NCBI GenBank assembly: GCA_003993805.1
Contig: RSEF01000001.1
Location: 97,619,551 to 97,683,550 of the forward strand
Source: Himantopus leucocephalus
Taxonomy: Eukaryota; Chordata; Aves; Charadriiformes; Recurvirostridae
Length of the DNA stretch: 64,000 bases
Direction: 5' to 3'
Shown here one piece after another: positions 51,476 through 63,575 of this stretch. The notes under the pieces were generated by a model. The model was not told the origin of the DNA. It made no database searches and worked only from the letters and a program-made list of their open reading frames with translations. Positions within the stretch are counted from its first letter, which is position 1. Every line of letters starts with the position of its first letter. The position numbers and the translations under genes were made by a program.

Positions 51476-54400
51476 TCTGCCCGATGTCCAAAAATCATTA
51501 ATTGGAATTCTTTGATTTCCTTACAGTACCTACTTACAAAACCTGTAAGTGATAAAAAATTTAAGTTCCTGCCACTTATTTTCTCTGGAGATCTGTCCAC
51601 TTTCCATTTTTTCTCTATTTGAAGCAATAAAGAAATAAAGAAACTATTCAAAAGTGGCAGCTTACTTTTCTAGACTTTCAAGGTTCTGGAAACTTACAAA
51701 GGACTTTCCCATGTTACCATGTCTTTTTCTCCAACAGTAACAGTTACCTGTTTTGTCCCACTAATACTGCAGCATCCCACTTGTGTGGTGTATAATGTTA
51801 GCACTGGTGAGAGTCTCTGCTGTGTACTCACCAGGGTGATGTGATTATCTGAATATAAGTGGAAACATTGTCTATAGACCCATTTCTGTTGCTAGTGCGC
51901 TAAAGGATTCAACATTACAACACTATTGTAGGCAAACATTTTAAGCCCCAACAATTCTACCTTTAAGACAGGGTAATTAAATTTGGTCAATGAAGATTAG
52001 GACTGTGAAGCATAAGGAAATTATAAGAACCAATCAAAGGAAGAAAGGAGATGAGAATTCAGGCCTTCTTGATTTCTAGTTTATTAAGGAAAGCAGCAGA
52101 GGGCAGACTGTCCTACAGATTTTGGGATTCCTGAAATGTTGTGTTTTCAGAACTCATGCTAATAATATCAACGAGTTAACCTAAATAGATGAAACAAACT
52201 AATAAAATCTACGCATTTTTCCCCTAGAAAGAGCAGCAATTATGGAAAAAGCAAACTCTGCATGAGCTTTTTAAGAAGCCTGCCAAAATTCTGCTCATTT
52301 TCATTCCTCAGCTATTTAATAATTCAGGCGGTACATTGCAGTCAAAATGCCCATTTGCCATTTCTGCATTTGTATAAAGCATTAGTCAGTGTTTTTTAAT
52401 CATGTTGCCTATCTTTGGAACTGTCATCGCCCTTTCTCATTTTGCTACTTTGAAGAGAAAGACCGGTGATAACACTTTCATGCCTTGAAAAGAAACATGC
52501 ATAGCCACGTCTACATTTTATAAAACTGTGAGAATGTCCATTTTAAATTTCATTCTCCTACCGTTCCAAAATGATGATTTATCCTCACACTCCGGTGAGG
52601 TGAGGCTACTTCTAAATAGCTCTGCTAGTTCTATTCTGCTATTGTTTCCCTTTGAATGTTTTTTTTTTTCCCTCTCATTCTTTTAGGTTATCACTTTCAA
52701 TAAATGAGTATCTAAACGTTAAGGTTATCATTATAGAATATTATAACAGGTTGCGTTTTGCACATATAACCATACATTTTGAAATGAAAAATGCAGAAGT
52801 TTGAATTTGTGGTGGTTTTGCATGGAATAGATTAAAGGATGGACAGGCACATGATGCCATATGACATATCCTTACAAACATTAATATTCAAGGATGCTTG
52901 AGTCAAGAATGTTCATTTATATGCAAGCCTTGTTAGTGCCTTTCCCTTAGCTCCAGGACAAGGTGGTCCATGCAGGAGCTGTGCTACCAGGGCTTCTTGG
53001 TATATGACTCAAAGTATATAAAAGCTCAGTGGATCAGCCATTTTTTCTTCTATTTTCTCCCAGGAGTTAAAAAAAGAAGAGATCTAGTGACTATATTGTA
53101 CAGAGCCAGCACACTTATTTAACTGGCAATATTAGGAGTCTGAAGAACTCATAACAGCTCTTACTAAAACCACTGAAATTACATTAGTGCAACGTCCTGG
53201 CCAGAAATTTCAGAAACTGTTTGTGAGGGGAAGCAATACTTCCTCCCTCACTGGGGGTGGCGGTGCAAGGAAGTGGGAATCAAAGAAAGAAATTTAAGAA
53301 AACAAATGTCTATTGAATTAAAAAGACAAACAAAACAGGAAAAGAACGCAGGGATACCTGAATAATTAAGATTACCACTCTCCCAAAATAATGCCATCAA
53401 ATGTCTGGGTCAGAGTGTCTTTTACAGCTGTGGGTGGCTACTGATGTCAGTTACTGCTGTTCTGCTTCTTTGCGTAAACCCTCATCTCATCCCTCTGCTG
53501 GCTTCCTAGAGTATAACTGCTGGGGAGATCAAACTGGGTCATGATGGGTACACAAGTGAAACTTGGCAGCTTCCCTTGCTCCCTAGTGGGTAGGAGGCTA
53601 CTGTCCAGATGCTGGTCTGAACACGAGCAGATTGCTTCACCCTTTATTCTTTAACAGATATCACCAATGCCCTTCTTGTCTCCTCTTTTAAGATGTCCAA
53701 AAATCAGCCAGAAGGTACTGCTAGTTAAGTCTACTCAGATAGAAAACTGCAGTAACTCATCCAAGTTTTTTGGGCTGCAAGCAGATCAAATATATGCCAC
53801 ATCCATGCCTTGGAAGCCATGTAGCAGCATTATAATGGCAGCAAGCTTGAGCTAACAGCAAGGAGTATTCTAGAAATGCAAAAAAAACCCCTCCCAGTGT
53901 ATTCTTTGCAACATTTGAACAAAGGAGAATAACTATGATAGAGGCAAGCAAGAAAATAAAGTTCATAGAACTCCTGAATGTGTATCTTATCCCAAACATA
54001 ATCCATCAGCTAACTTTATTGGTGTTAAGGATCCTGTGGAAAAAATACTGTGTATTCAGGTAATTAAAGATCACCTCTAGAGTATTTCCAAGAGAAAGAA
54101 TTAAATTATAATGGCAGATATAAGCATGACAATCTTTTATTTGAAACACATGGCTTCCTGAGTTATATTCTGTTCTTATTATCATAATAAAAATCATTTT
54201 TCCAGCCTCCCTAACTTAAAATAAATATTTTACTGGATATAATATCACCATTAGGTAACAGATATATGAACAATGGCAAATTCATTGTACATAAACTCAT
54301 CGAGAGAAACTGTAAATATTCCCTTGACTCCGTATAATTCTGAGCGATACACTGATTTATTGCAGCTTGCCTACAAGTTTGCATTCAGCAATTGTGCAAT

Positions 54401-55699
54401 AGATTTCATTCTTAAAATCTAGGAACCTCACAGAACGATAATAGTTTTAAACTCTGAACATTTTGGGCTACAGAAAAAGAAAAGGTCTAAACAGAATATC
54501 AAAAAGTCATTCTGGAACTAGGAGTAAAAATAATCCAGCTTCATTTTGGACTGTGGCAATTTATAAATATCAAGTTATGGCGTATATTTTTGGTGCTATT
54601 AAATTTGATAATATCTTGCTCGGAAACAGCAAAGGAAATAGTTTCACCTAATCAAATTATTTGCTAGCAGGATCTTTGGAATATCTTCAGAAGGCATATG
54701 AACAAATTATTGGAAAACAGAATAGCCTTCCTGATTTTTCATGTGACGATTTGTTAATGATTACATTAAAATGAAAGTGATTCATAACAAGATTTTAAGC
54801 CAAAAGGGGATTATTGCCATGAGATAATTTTATCTTTCACATAATACAGGTCACTAGGTTTTTGTTATGTCGTTCTTGCATTATTGTGATTCTTTTTCAA
54901 CAGGCATATGTAAGCTAGAAAGAGGCTGAATATTGCTTTAAAGATGCCAACACTAAGCACTGTTCAGCAGTGCAGATTGTACAGTCTTCCTTCTTACACT
55001 GAGCCACAGAACTGTCTTACAAAGCCACACTCAGACAAGAGCCTTGCATGAAGCTGGTATAATTCTCTTACTTGATATGGAGAAATATGTGCTTCCTACT
55101 GGTTCTTTCCTCTTCCCAAACCACAGATCCTGCTGTCATGCAAAAGTTTGACATGGAAGGGGGATAGCTATGTAAATGCAAAGTCACTTCCTCAAACAGA
55201 AAACACCCACAATCAAATGATTTGTTTCCTTCTAGAAGTTTCTCTGCATTTTTGCTTATGGAAAACCAGCAAACAGGATTTAATCAGATAGTTTTTTGGG
55301 GGGGATAGATTATAGTTAAAAATGAATGAGATGACTACTGGATGAACCTTCAAAACCAAGAAGTGGAACACACTGGAAAATCTATGCAGTCCTTTAGAGT
55401 GGATGTATTGCGTATCACCAGCATTTATTGAGAAACATACCTAAACTATAATATAGATCACTAACACTGCAAATCTTCTAGCCAGTGAGGATGACCTTCC
55501 TAAACAGATGTAAGGCAAGACTGCCAAAGTCCATTCCTCAGAGATCATTGGGTGGTCCCAAAATGCCTTTATTAATATGCATTGACAAGCTGCCAGAAAC
55601 AAAGGTACCAGATAATTTCATGAGGTCATTTCGGTCATCAGAGAGATGATGCTTCTAGGAAGGCTCCAAAGAGTTGCTGGTCAAGGTCAAGGTTATTCC

Positions 55700-55765
55700 T
55701 ACATTTCATTAGTGACTTGAAAGTTAAACCAGTTCTAGTAAAATCTGCAAGTAACACAAAGGGTA
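55700..55765 (+). mobile_element. possible ancient CR1 ORF2 relic
   Basis: TTCATTAGTGACTTGAAAG, then CTGCAAGTAACACAAAGGG recalls the CR1 stretch that encodes an 'FISDLD...FADDTKL'-like segment. Only this core is convincing; the limits are unknown. Confidence 0.35.
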
Positions 55766-56096
55766 TCCTTTGAGAAAAAGTAAAAGGAGGAAAGTCAGCC
55801 CTGCTGAATTCCAGAGCCTGTGGCCCAAGCAAACAAAATGGAGGACCAAATCCTTAAAAGTAGTGACTAAGTAGGATTCAGCAATAACACAGAAGCAACT
55901 CATTATGAACTACTTCTAAAACCAAACACTGCCTTTGGATATGTGACAATGAAATTAGAGACAATATTTAAAAGAGCTAATGGAATATTGTGATATTCAC
56001 AGACAGAAAGGGAAAACAGACAGAAAAGAATCAATGACAAAGAGAGTATATAAGCTACCGGTACAGCTTATCAAAAAGAAGAGTGAGATGATTTGC

Positions 56097-56754
56097 TGTC
56101 CTGGTTTGAGCAATGTAGGACTAATTTCTCATTTAGTAATTTTACTTTTCAGTAAGGTCTCCTCTAACGCTTGAGAAAACTGCACTTTTAGAAGACTCTA
56201 GTGTCTGAATTTGTGAAAAATTTACTTCATAGGCATCTATGGTATGTGGGTTTCGAGGTCTCAGTGTTTTTGGGCTAGCCAGGTGCAGGGATGAGGAGAA
56301 GCAAGACCCAGGTACTTGACCCAAGCCAGCCAACAGGATCATTTCATACTATGAATGTCACATTGAATATAAATTAGAAAGTTTGCTGAGCAGTTCTCTC
56401 TCTTCTATGATGGCTGTGATCCTGAGAACTTCTTGCCTGGTGCTGGACCTCTGAGGCCTTCCCTTCCTCCCAAAGCTGTAGCGCTCGCAGTGTCCAACAT
56501 TTGTTGTCCACTGCTGGGAGTACACAACTTCCTACTGATATAATCTGCTGAGTATAATCCTTGTAAATCTTATATTGGTATCGGGATCAATGTTGATTCT
56601 TTAGTATTATTATTGTTAATTATTTAGTCTTATTCTATTAAATCTGTTTATATTTGAACCCCCGGGTTTCCTTGTTTTTTCCCTATTGCCCTTCCTGGAT
56701 GGGAATAATTGTCTAAACGATAATAAATTGTTGTGGGTTCCTCAAACCATAACA
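56097..56754 (+). mobile_element. solo LTR, ERVL-like, 658 bp, perfect 5-bp TSD
   Basis: The element begins TGTCCTGGTTTGAGC and ends CTCAAACCATAACA. The duplication TTTGC is exact on both sides (56092-56096 and 56755-56759). It has TATAAAT at 56368-56374, ATTAAA at 56637-56642 and AATAAA at 56722-56727. Its ends resemble those of the 9973-10476 LTR (TGTCYTGGTTT...AAACCATRACA), suggesting related families, but the interior differs. No provirus interior is present. It is antisense to STXBP5L. Confidence 0.9.
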
Positions 56755-59700
56755 TTTGCTTATTGTCTATAAATCTGCTTCAAGAAGAAAAAAAATTTAC
56801 TGCTAAAGAGCTCTTCAATCTGAGAAAGCCATAATAAGAAGCAATTCCTGAAAGCTGAATTTGAAAAAGAAGCAAACTGGAAACATGGAACAAAGTTATT
56901 ATTTTTTAAATAATGAGGGTAATATAGAAACCCAGTGAAAAAGGGTGAATTGTGCATTTTATGTCTTCACATCAAGTCTTATATCTTACTGATAAGGTAA
57001 TAATAAACAAATAATGAAACATCATATGTTCATTTATTAATACAATACTTCATTGACAACTTGGGAAAATAGGACAGGTTCCAAAGATCATGAAATGTAT
57101 GCACAACAGGATATCTTGTATAATATTTCAAATTAATGTATTGGTGGGTTTAGTAATTCAACAACTGTAAAATAAAACATTCATGCTGGACAACAGGAAC
57201 TGGCTGACAAACCAGAGGAATGCAGTCTTTAACTAAGGTGCCTGGTCCCAGGAAAAGACCTCAGTGACTTTGCCATAGTTGACATAACTCCTGGTTAATT
57301 AGGTAGGTACCTTTAAGTAGTCAGACTGCCTGATTCTGACAACTGTCATCAAATGTATTTGTGTCTACTGCTTAAATGAAAGGGGATATAAATGCAATAG
57401 ATGAATGTGGAAGTAGTCCAAAATGTAAGGAGCACTTGGAAGGCAGATTACTGCATCTACTCTGCTAAGTAAAATAATACCCAGGAGCAAAGCTAGGAGC
57501 ATTCCCTGATTGTCCATGTGACGTAATTGTTACTTAGCTCCCAGACTCTGTTTTGAAGAGATGCTTTTAGCTCACTCTGAGACCTAACCAGGGAGTGGTT
57601 CAGAAGGAGGAATATTCCAAGGAGCACTACCCATAGACAATGTGAAAAGGCTGTGCCTGGTTTGGCTTCTTCTGCCCTATAGAGTCTTTTAGCTCCACCC
57701 CCAAAGGTTTTTCATCCTCAAATACCACTGCATGCATTCCTACCATATTCCGGAGCTTGTCAGATACGTCCTTTGTCTTGTGTTATAAAACCACTGTGCT
57801 ATAGGGCTGAAACATGCCCTCACATTATTTCAGAGGCTCTGAAGTGAAAAGAGAAAACAAAAGTAAGAAATCTTAGGCCCACGAAGGGGACCCTGGTCAA
57901 GTGTTATGCTGGGTGACATCTCAGGAAACAGAAAGACCTGAGTAGTTTTGAGGCAAAATATTCCATTTCTTGGAGTTCAACAAGCATTCCCTCAGATGGA
58001 CACATTTTTGCACAGCCTGTACATCCTCTGAGTCACTAGCACTCACAACTAAAAGAAAAAGTGAAAAAAATTTAGGCGGGGAAAATTTGAAACAGGTGAA
58101 GAGATTCTGTCATAAATAGTGAATAGGAAAAAGACAACAAACAATCAGGTGTAAAATACAATCTTGTTCATAAAATCCTGAACTTAAGTCCAGCTAACTA
58201 AAGTCTTTGCTTTACTGTTAAAGCCTGCAGAGTGATGAAAAGCAAGATGAACTATGATTAAAAAAAAAAGGCAAGCTAAGAATGCTCTGGCTCTAGATGT
58301 TAAAAAAAAATATATCTTGAAGTATTTGCTTCTATGAATGCTAAAAGAATTGTTTAAGGACCTAAGGGCTGTGGAATCCTTTTGCAAGACCGAATAAGGT
58401 CAGTGGGATAACTATGTAGCTTGCTCAAGCTTTTTGAAAATAAGTATAGATGGCAAAATTTTCCCTGCCTCCAGGAAAATCCTGAAGTATGACGGATGTT
58501 TATCCTGAATGTATTCTGATTTACCCCCATATATCTCCTCTATCTTTACAGTCCAGAGGGCAACATCCAGCATACAAATTGGCTGAGGTCTTTTCTGCTT
58601 GTGAGGATGCAAGGGCATGTACTCAGCAAGCCCCCTGGTACAGTCACTTGAAGCATAAAATATAAGCATAATATAGGTAATTTAATACCTTTCAACTATT
58701 TGGGTTCAGCAACCTTTTAGTGCTTAAGAAACAAGACTTGAATATTGCTTCAACATACAGCATTTTTTAATTTAAGCTAATTTGGAAGGTAAAGGTCTCA
58801 TAGTATTTGCTCCATTCCATGTATATTTTTCCATGTATATTGTTTTGTATAATGTACATGTATACTGTACAACTGCTACACGCACATTGTTTGATTTCTA
58901 CTATTTGTTAAACTGTAAAATTATGCCTGACTGATGAAACACACCTGCTTTTATATCAATTAAAAAAGTATTTTGACTGAGAACTTGATATCTATACATA
59001 AAAGATTTCCATCAGCAATAAGAAACTGCAACATGGAAATAAAAGGAACAGAAGCTCAAAGAGTGATATCTGGATGTTATAAAACATTTTAAAACTCAGC
59101 CACTCAATGAAGAACAGATTCTTATGCATAAAATCATTCTCACAAAAGCAAAGTGTTCACTTAGAGAACAGTGAACGTAAAGGAAAAGGGACAGAGCAAA
59201 GACAGAGTCATAACACTCTTCACTATTCCATGACAAGCTATCAATTATTGATACAATAAGATCTGACAAAATTAGCTAAATAGAGTAAGATAAGGAATAA
59301 GTTGACATATGAAAAAACATTTCGACTACTTGAATGCCACATATCATTAAATTTCATTCTAAAGAGCATCTGTCTCAGCCACTGATTTTTTAAAAAGAAC
59401 TGCACTTTATATTTCTAGCCTTCATGAAGATCATGCAGCAGCCAATATACTGTCAAAATTAAAGAGCAAATCTCTGCATGGCTTACTTCCCAGGACCTTT
59501 TTTCTACTTTTATTATCAACACCGACCACACAGAAGCTGTAAACATGTACACATGCAATATTTGCCCTGTGGGAACCTGCTTTTAACTGATTCAGGAATG
59601 ATGTCAACAGTAGTTCACTTATGGTAGTAGACTGCAAAACATTGATGGTTCAATGTCCATGACAATTCCTCAAAGTACTGGGAAATGAAAGGGTAAAGGA

Positions 59701-62700
59701 AGAGAAGGATGGAAATTAGAGACTCAGGCAAATATTAAAATTATGGATTAAGAGTTATATTGGAGTTTTTGGATCACCTCTATTATCTGATGGGATTAAA
59801 ACCATATAAAGCAAAAATGTGATTAAAAATATTTATATAAATACTGTCAAAGTTAGGAAGGGCACAGTCACATTTTCCCATAACGTCTGAATGAGAAAGT
59901 TAAAGCTTACAACTATGGTATCATTTAAAACTAATTAACTAGGTAGCTCATGCAGACATCACTCTTTTGAAGATGATGGTGAAAAGCTATTTGGAATTTT
60001 GTACTACTTGTATAGATAACCTTCTGAAATAAAAAATAAAATTGTTGAGACAAGGCCTTCTATGTGGAAGTTCTGATTAAATAGCCATCCTACTTCCCAA
60101 GAGACGCTGCTGAAAACAGAGATGTTCCTCATTGAATTTTGCAGTTTCAGTGACCAACAGATTTGTTAATAAAATCTAGACTGTTATTTATATAATTGCA
60201 CTCAGTCTTTTGAAACATCTTATTATATTTGGAACTCTGTGACCTGACTCTGTCCTGCTTGTTTGTCTGATCTTTCTGCTTTAGCTTGTCTTCTTAATGG
60301 TAAACCATGTTTGCAAGATGCCTGACTAATTGAAAATCAGTCCAGCTAATACCTTCAGTTCATTCATAACATCAAATGTTAAATAGTAAAGGTAACCACC
60401 TACTGGGTGGTTTCATGATTGGCCTAAAAAATTTAAGTCCATGCTATCAACAAAAGTGATGCTCCTGACTTTCTCACTGCTGCCCTTTGCTGAACAGTCC
60501 CACCTCCCTTGTGCTGATACTATGGCTCATTCCACTGCTACACAAGCACAACAGGGAACCATTTGTGCTGGAAAGTAGCTCCACAACAAAAGACAAAACA
60601 ACTCCTTCCCCCCAGATTTTATTTCCCAGTTCCCAGATCTGGCTCACCAGGCAGCAAGAGGGAGGGATGGGAATACTGGTTGGTGGTGAAAGGTGCTGAA
60701 TGGAACCAGTCCTCAGAGTAGGAACACATGCAGATTAGTTTAAATCAATTGTGCAGCTGCACCCTTTGAGATAATGTTAAATATTATATTCCAAATTTTT
60801 TCATCTTTTAGTCCTGAACTTCTCAAATCCAAAAATAGACTAAAAAAAAAAAGAGAGAAAATGCTTGATTTTTCTGGATGTTCATTATTTTAAAAATCTT
60901 ATTAAATTAAATTAGATTAGATTTGTTGGCTCCAGAAAAAAAAAATTAACCCATTGTTATCTGCCTAAATAGACTAGAAACCTAACACAAGGCATCCAGG
61001 TTCTAAAATAGTGTTACAGCCTACAATACTTTGGGGGGTTTTCCCACTACTTTCTTTAGTAAATTTAACTTCTCTTTGGCATTTTTGTTTCTAATTTAAT
61101 TTTGCAGATTTTGGAACTAGAGTAGTATTAAATTACTATGTGACAATCAAAAGTGGAACTGTCATACTTGATATCAGTGTATATTAAAAAGCAAAAAGTC
61201 AGCAAGTAAAAGCAACGAGCAAGTGATTCTATATTAATCTTATTTCCTATTTCTAATGGTATTTTACAAAGGAAAAGACTGCAAATTAATACTTGCAGAG
61301 TATGTAATACTTGGAGAGTATGCTAACAGAAAAATAACCTTTTTTTTTCTTATTCCTTGCACTATTTGCATCAGCACAGAAAAAAAAGCTTTTTTTACAG
61401 AACAATTTCAACAAAGACATTTCCAGTCATTCACCCTACCAATACAATAAAACTAATAATGTGATTAGAACTTCAAGCAAAGCTCACTGAGCTCATGGAT
61501 GATGGAAAGAGATCTGAAGCTTTAGGCAAATGTATAACCAGTCACACAAAATTTAATGGCTGAAGACTCTTAAAAAAGAAAAAATATCTCCAAGTGTTTA
61601 AATCAAAAGTGACTTTATTTAATGTGTGAGTTGGGTCTGAACACATTAAAGCACCAAAGAGGAGAACACATTTTTTGCTGCAAGGTTTTCTTTTCTTCTG
61701 CAACTTTCAGTTTAAGTTAATCCAAACAACTGGAATTCCAAATTTGTACCAGGTGAATCAAGCAGACATCTAGGAGAACATTTCAAAATTTGAATATTCA
61801 CTCTGGCACAGTATGCTCTGGATTACATTTCAAAATTGCTTATCCTGAGTTATTTTGATCCAGAATTCTGAAATAGGCATTGTTAAGGAAATCCAGTTAC
61901 AGGACACGAGAACTGGATCTGCATATTCTTAGGTACTTACTAAAGTGAAATAATTTCATGATTTCAGTGCTTTTTTCTGACCTTCCCTGTGGAGGTACTA
62001 GAAACAGATCCCTCTTAAGCTTCCCCCCAACACACAGGGAAAAAAAAAGAATAAAAAGAGGCAAATGGAGAAGATCTAATGAGAGAAAGTGGTCGTGGAA
62101 AGGACAGTCCCAGGAATTGCAGCACTGATCTCCCTTAATTCTTCTCTATCCAGTTCATGTATGCAGCACAGCTCACCACTTCCAGTTACCCAGGTGGCTC
62201 CTAGCCTTGGCAGGTGACCTTCTCTAGGAAGGTCAAACAACCAACCTCAGCTGCAACCCAAGAACTCACTACGGCATGAATCCTCAAGATTTCCAGGAAG
62301 TATATCAAGTACATGTGATTACATTCTGAGAGGAGAATGATTACAGATAAAGAAGATGATGTATTTTCCAAATTGTTCTGAAAAAATGTTTGCCCATGGT
62401 CACAAGTCAAGGAATCGTTGCCTTAAATGGCTTTTTGATGTGTATTTTTAAAAATAAATCTCCATCAGAATTCTTCTAGTGCTGCTCCTAGTATTTTATC
62501 TTGGAACTGCCTTTCCTCTCCACAAGCCACTTCAGTCTGACAGGTCATGCACAAGGGATGAATAAGAAATACACAATGGCTACGTCTTCGAAGGAAAAAA
62601 AAACACTTGTAGAAAAAGAGTTTTCTAGCCTAAGAGATTTTTTTTTTTCACATTTTAATAGCTGTAAAGGGTTATTTGTCTTTAAGCATTATGAAACAAA

Positions 62701-63260
62701 TTGCATTCAAGTGTAAAGTCACTTCATAAATAGGAAGCACAAGTATGGGGACCCAGTGAGCCGCTAACCAAGGTAACTCACGTGTAAAGTACTTATGATG
62801 CATTAGATGTGTCAGCATATTTCCAGGCTAAGAATAGAGTGGAATAAGCCATTTGGGGGGTTTTCTCATGAAAATAGATTGGAATTCATATTGCACATTA
62901 TTCATGCAACTAGAAAACTGCAATCTTACATGTTTTCAGTTTTACTGCTTTTCTTTGCCAAACTGACTGAAATCAATTAAGGTGACACATTATGAAAATC
63001 ATTGCACATAACAAATTCATAACTTCTAGAGCAGAAGCAGCACTAATTGCTCAAAAGCTGTCTTAAACATTTATGAGCTACTGTAAAGTATGAAAAGATT
63101 GCAGCCTCTAGTTACAAAAAGACAATCATACAGCCAGCAAAGATGTGACTACAGTTCAGGGAGGTAATTCACAATGAGCTCACAAAGCTCAGGTATTGTA
63201 ATAATGTTATCTGCAGCAGCATGATGATAAGTATGGGCTGAGCTCCCAACATGTACTCAC

Positions 63261-63401
63261 ATTCTCAAGTAGGATATGAGTTCATTCACTGAGTTCTTTT
63301 CTACCACAACTGTACTCCAGGGACCCAGCTTAGGCATGCTCACAGCTGGTGGAGCCTGCAGCGGTGCTAAGTCCCAAGAAGCTTCAAAGTTTTTATACAG
63401 A
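63261..63401 (-). CDS. exon-like segment of unknown gene, 141 bp
   Basis: On the minus strand a T-rich stretch ends TTTTTTTCCAG, then 141 bases stay open in one frame, then a strong donor GTGAGTA follows. The frame gives LYKNFEASWDLAPLQAPPAV, then SMPKLGPWSTVVVEKNSV and NELISYLR: a mixed, protein-like composition with two Trp and a Pro-rich middle. A stop follows just past the donor, as expected at an exon edge. I do not recognise the protein. Read in the phase required at the STXBP5L junction (phase 0) it meets TAA at its third codon, so it is not a normal STXBP5L coding exon. It may be an exon of a nested same-strand gene, a poison cassette exon, a pseudogene piece or chance. Confidence 0.3.
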
Positions 63402-63555
63402 CTGGAAAAAAACATACTTGAAAATGCAAGAGTATTAGAACAGTCTCTGGGCACTTGCTGATGAATTCAGAGAACTGTCCAAGTCAGATGATGTTTATTC
63501 TCCTTCTCCTTTCAACTCATCCAATTGCATTAAAAGAAGTTAAAAACAGTACTTT

Positions 63556-63575
63556 NTTTTTTTTTTTTTTTTTTT
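63556..63575. repeat. poly(T) run starting with an N
   Basis: Nineteen Ts after an N at 63556. A homopolymer whose length is probably uncertain in the assembly. Confidence 0.7.

Noticed and set aside
52808..53110. LTR beginning TGTGGTGGTTTTGC
   Set aside because: No CA end with a matching GAATT duplication was found.
58412..58669. 85-codon minus-strand frame as a second hidden exon
   Set aside because: Splice-like sites are weak and no protein was recognised; less convincing than the 63261 segment.
58925..58990. Box C/D snoRNA-like CTGATGAAAC motif
   Set aside because: No paired terminal stem or convincing D box at a suitable distance.
63276..63461. 61-codon plus-strand frame over the orphan exon
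   Set aside because: It is the mirror of the minus-strand frame and has no splice signals on its own strand.
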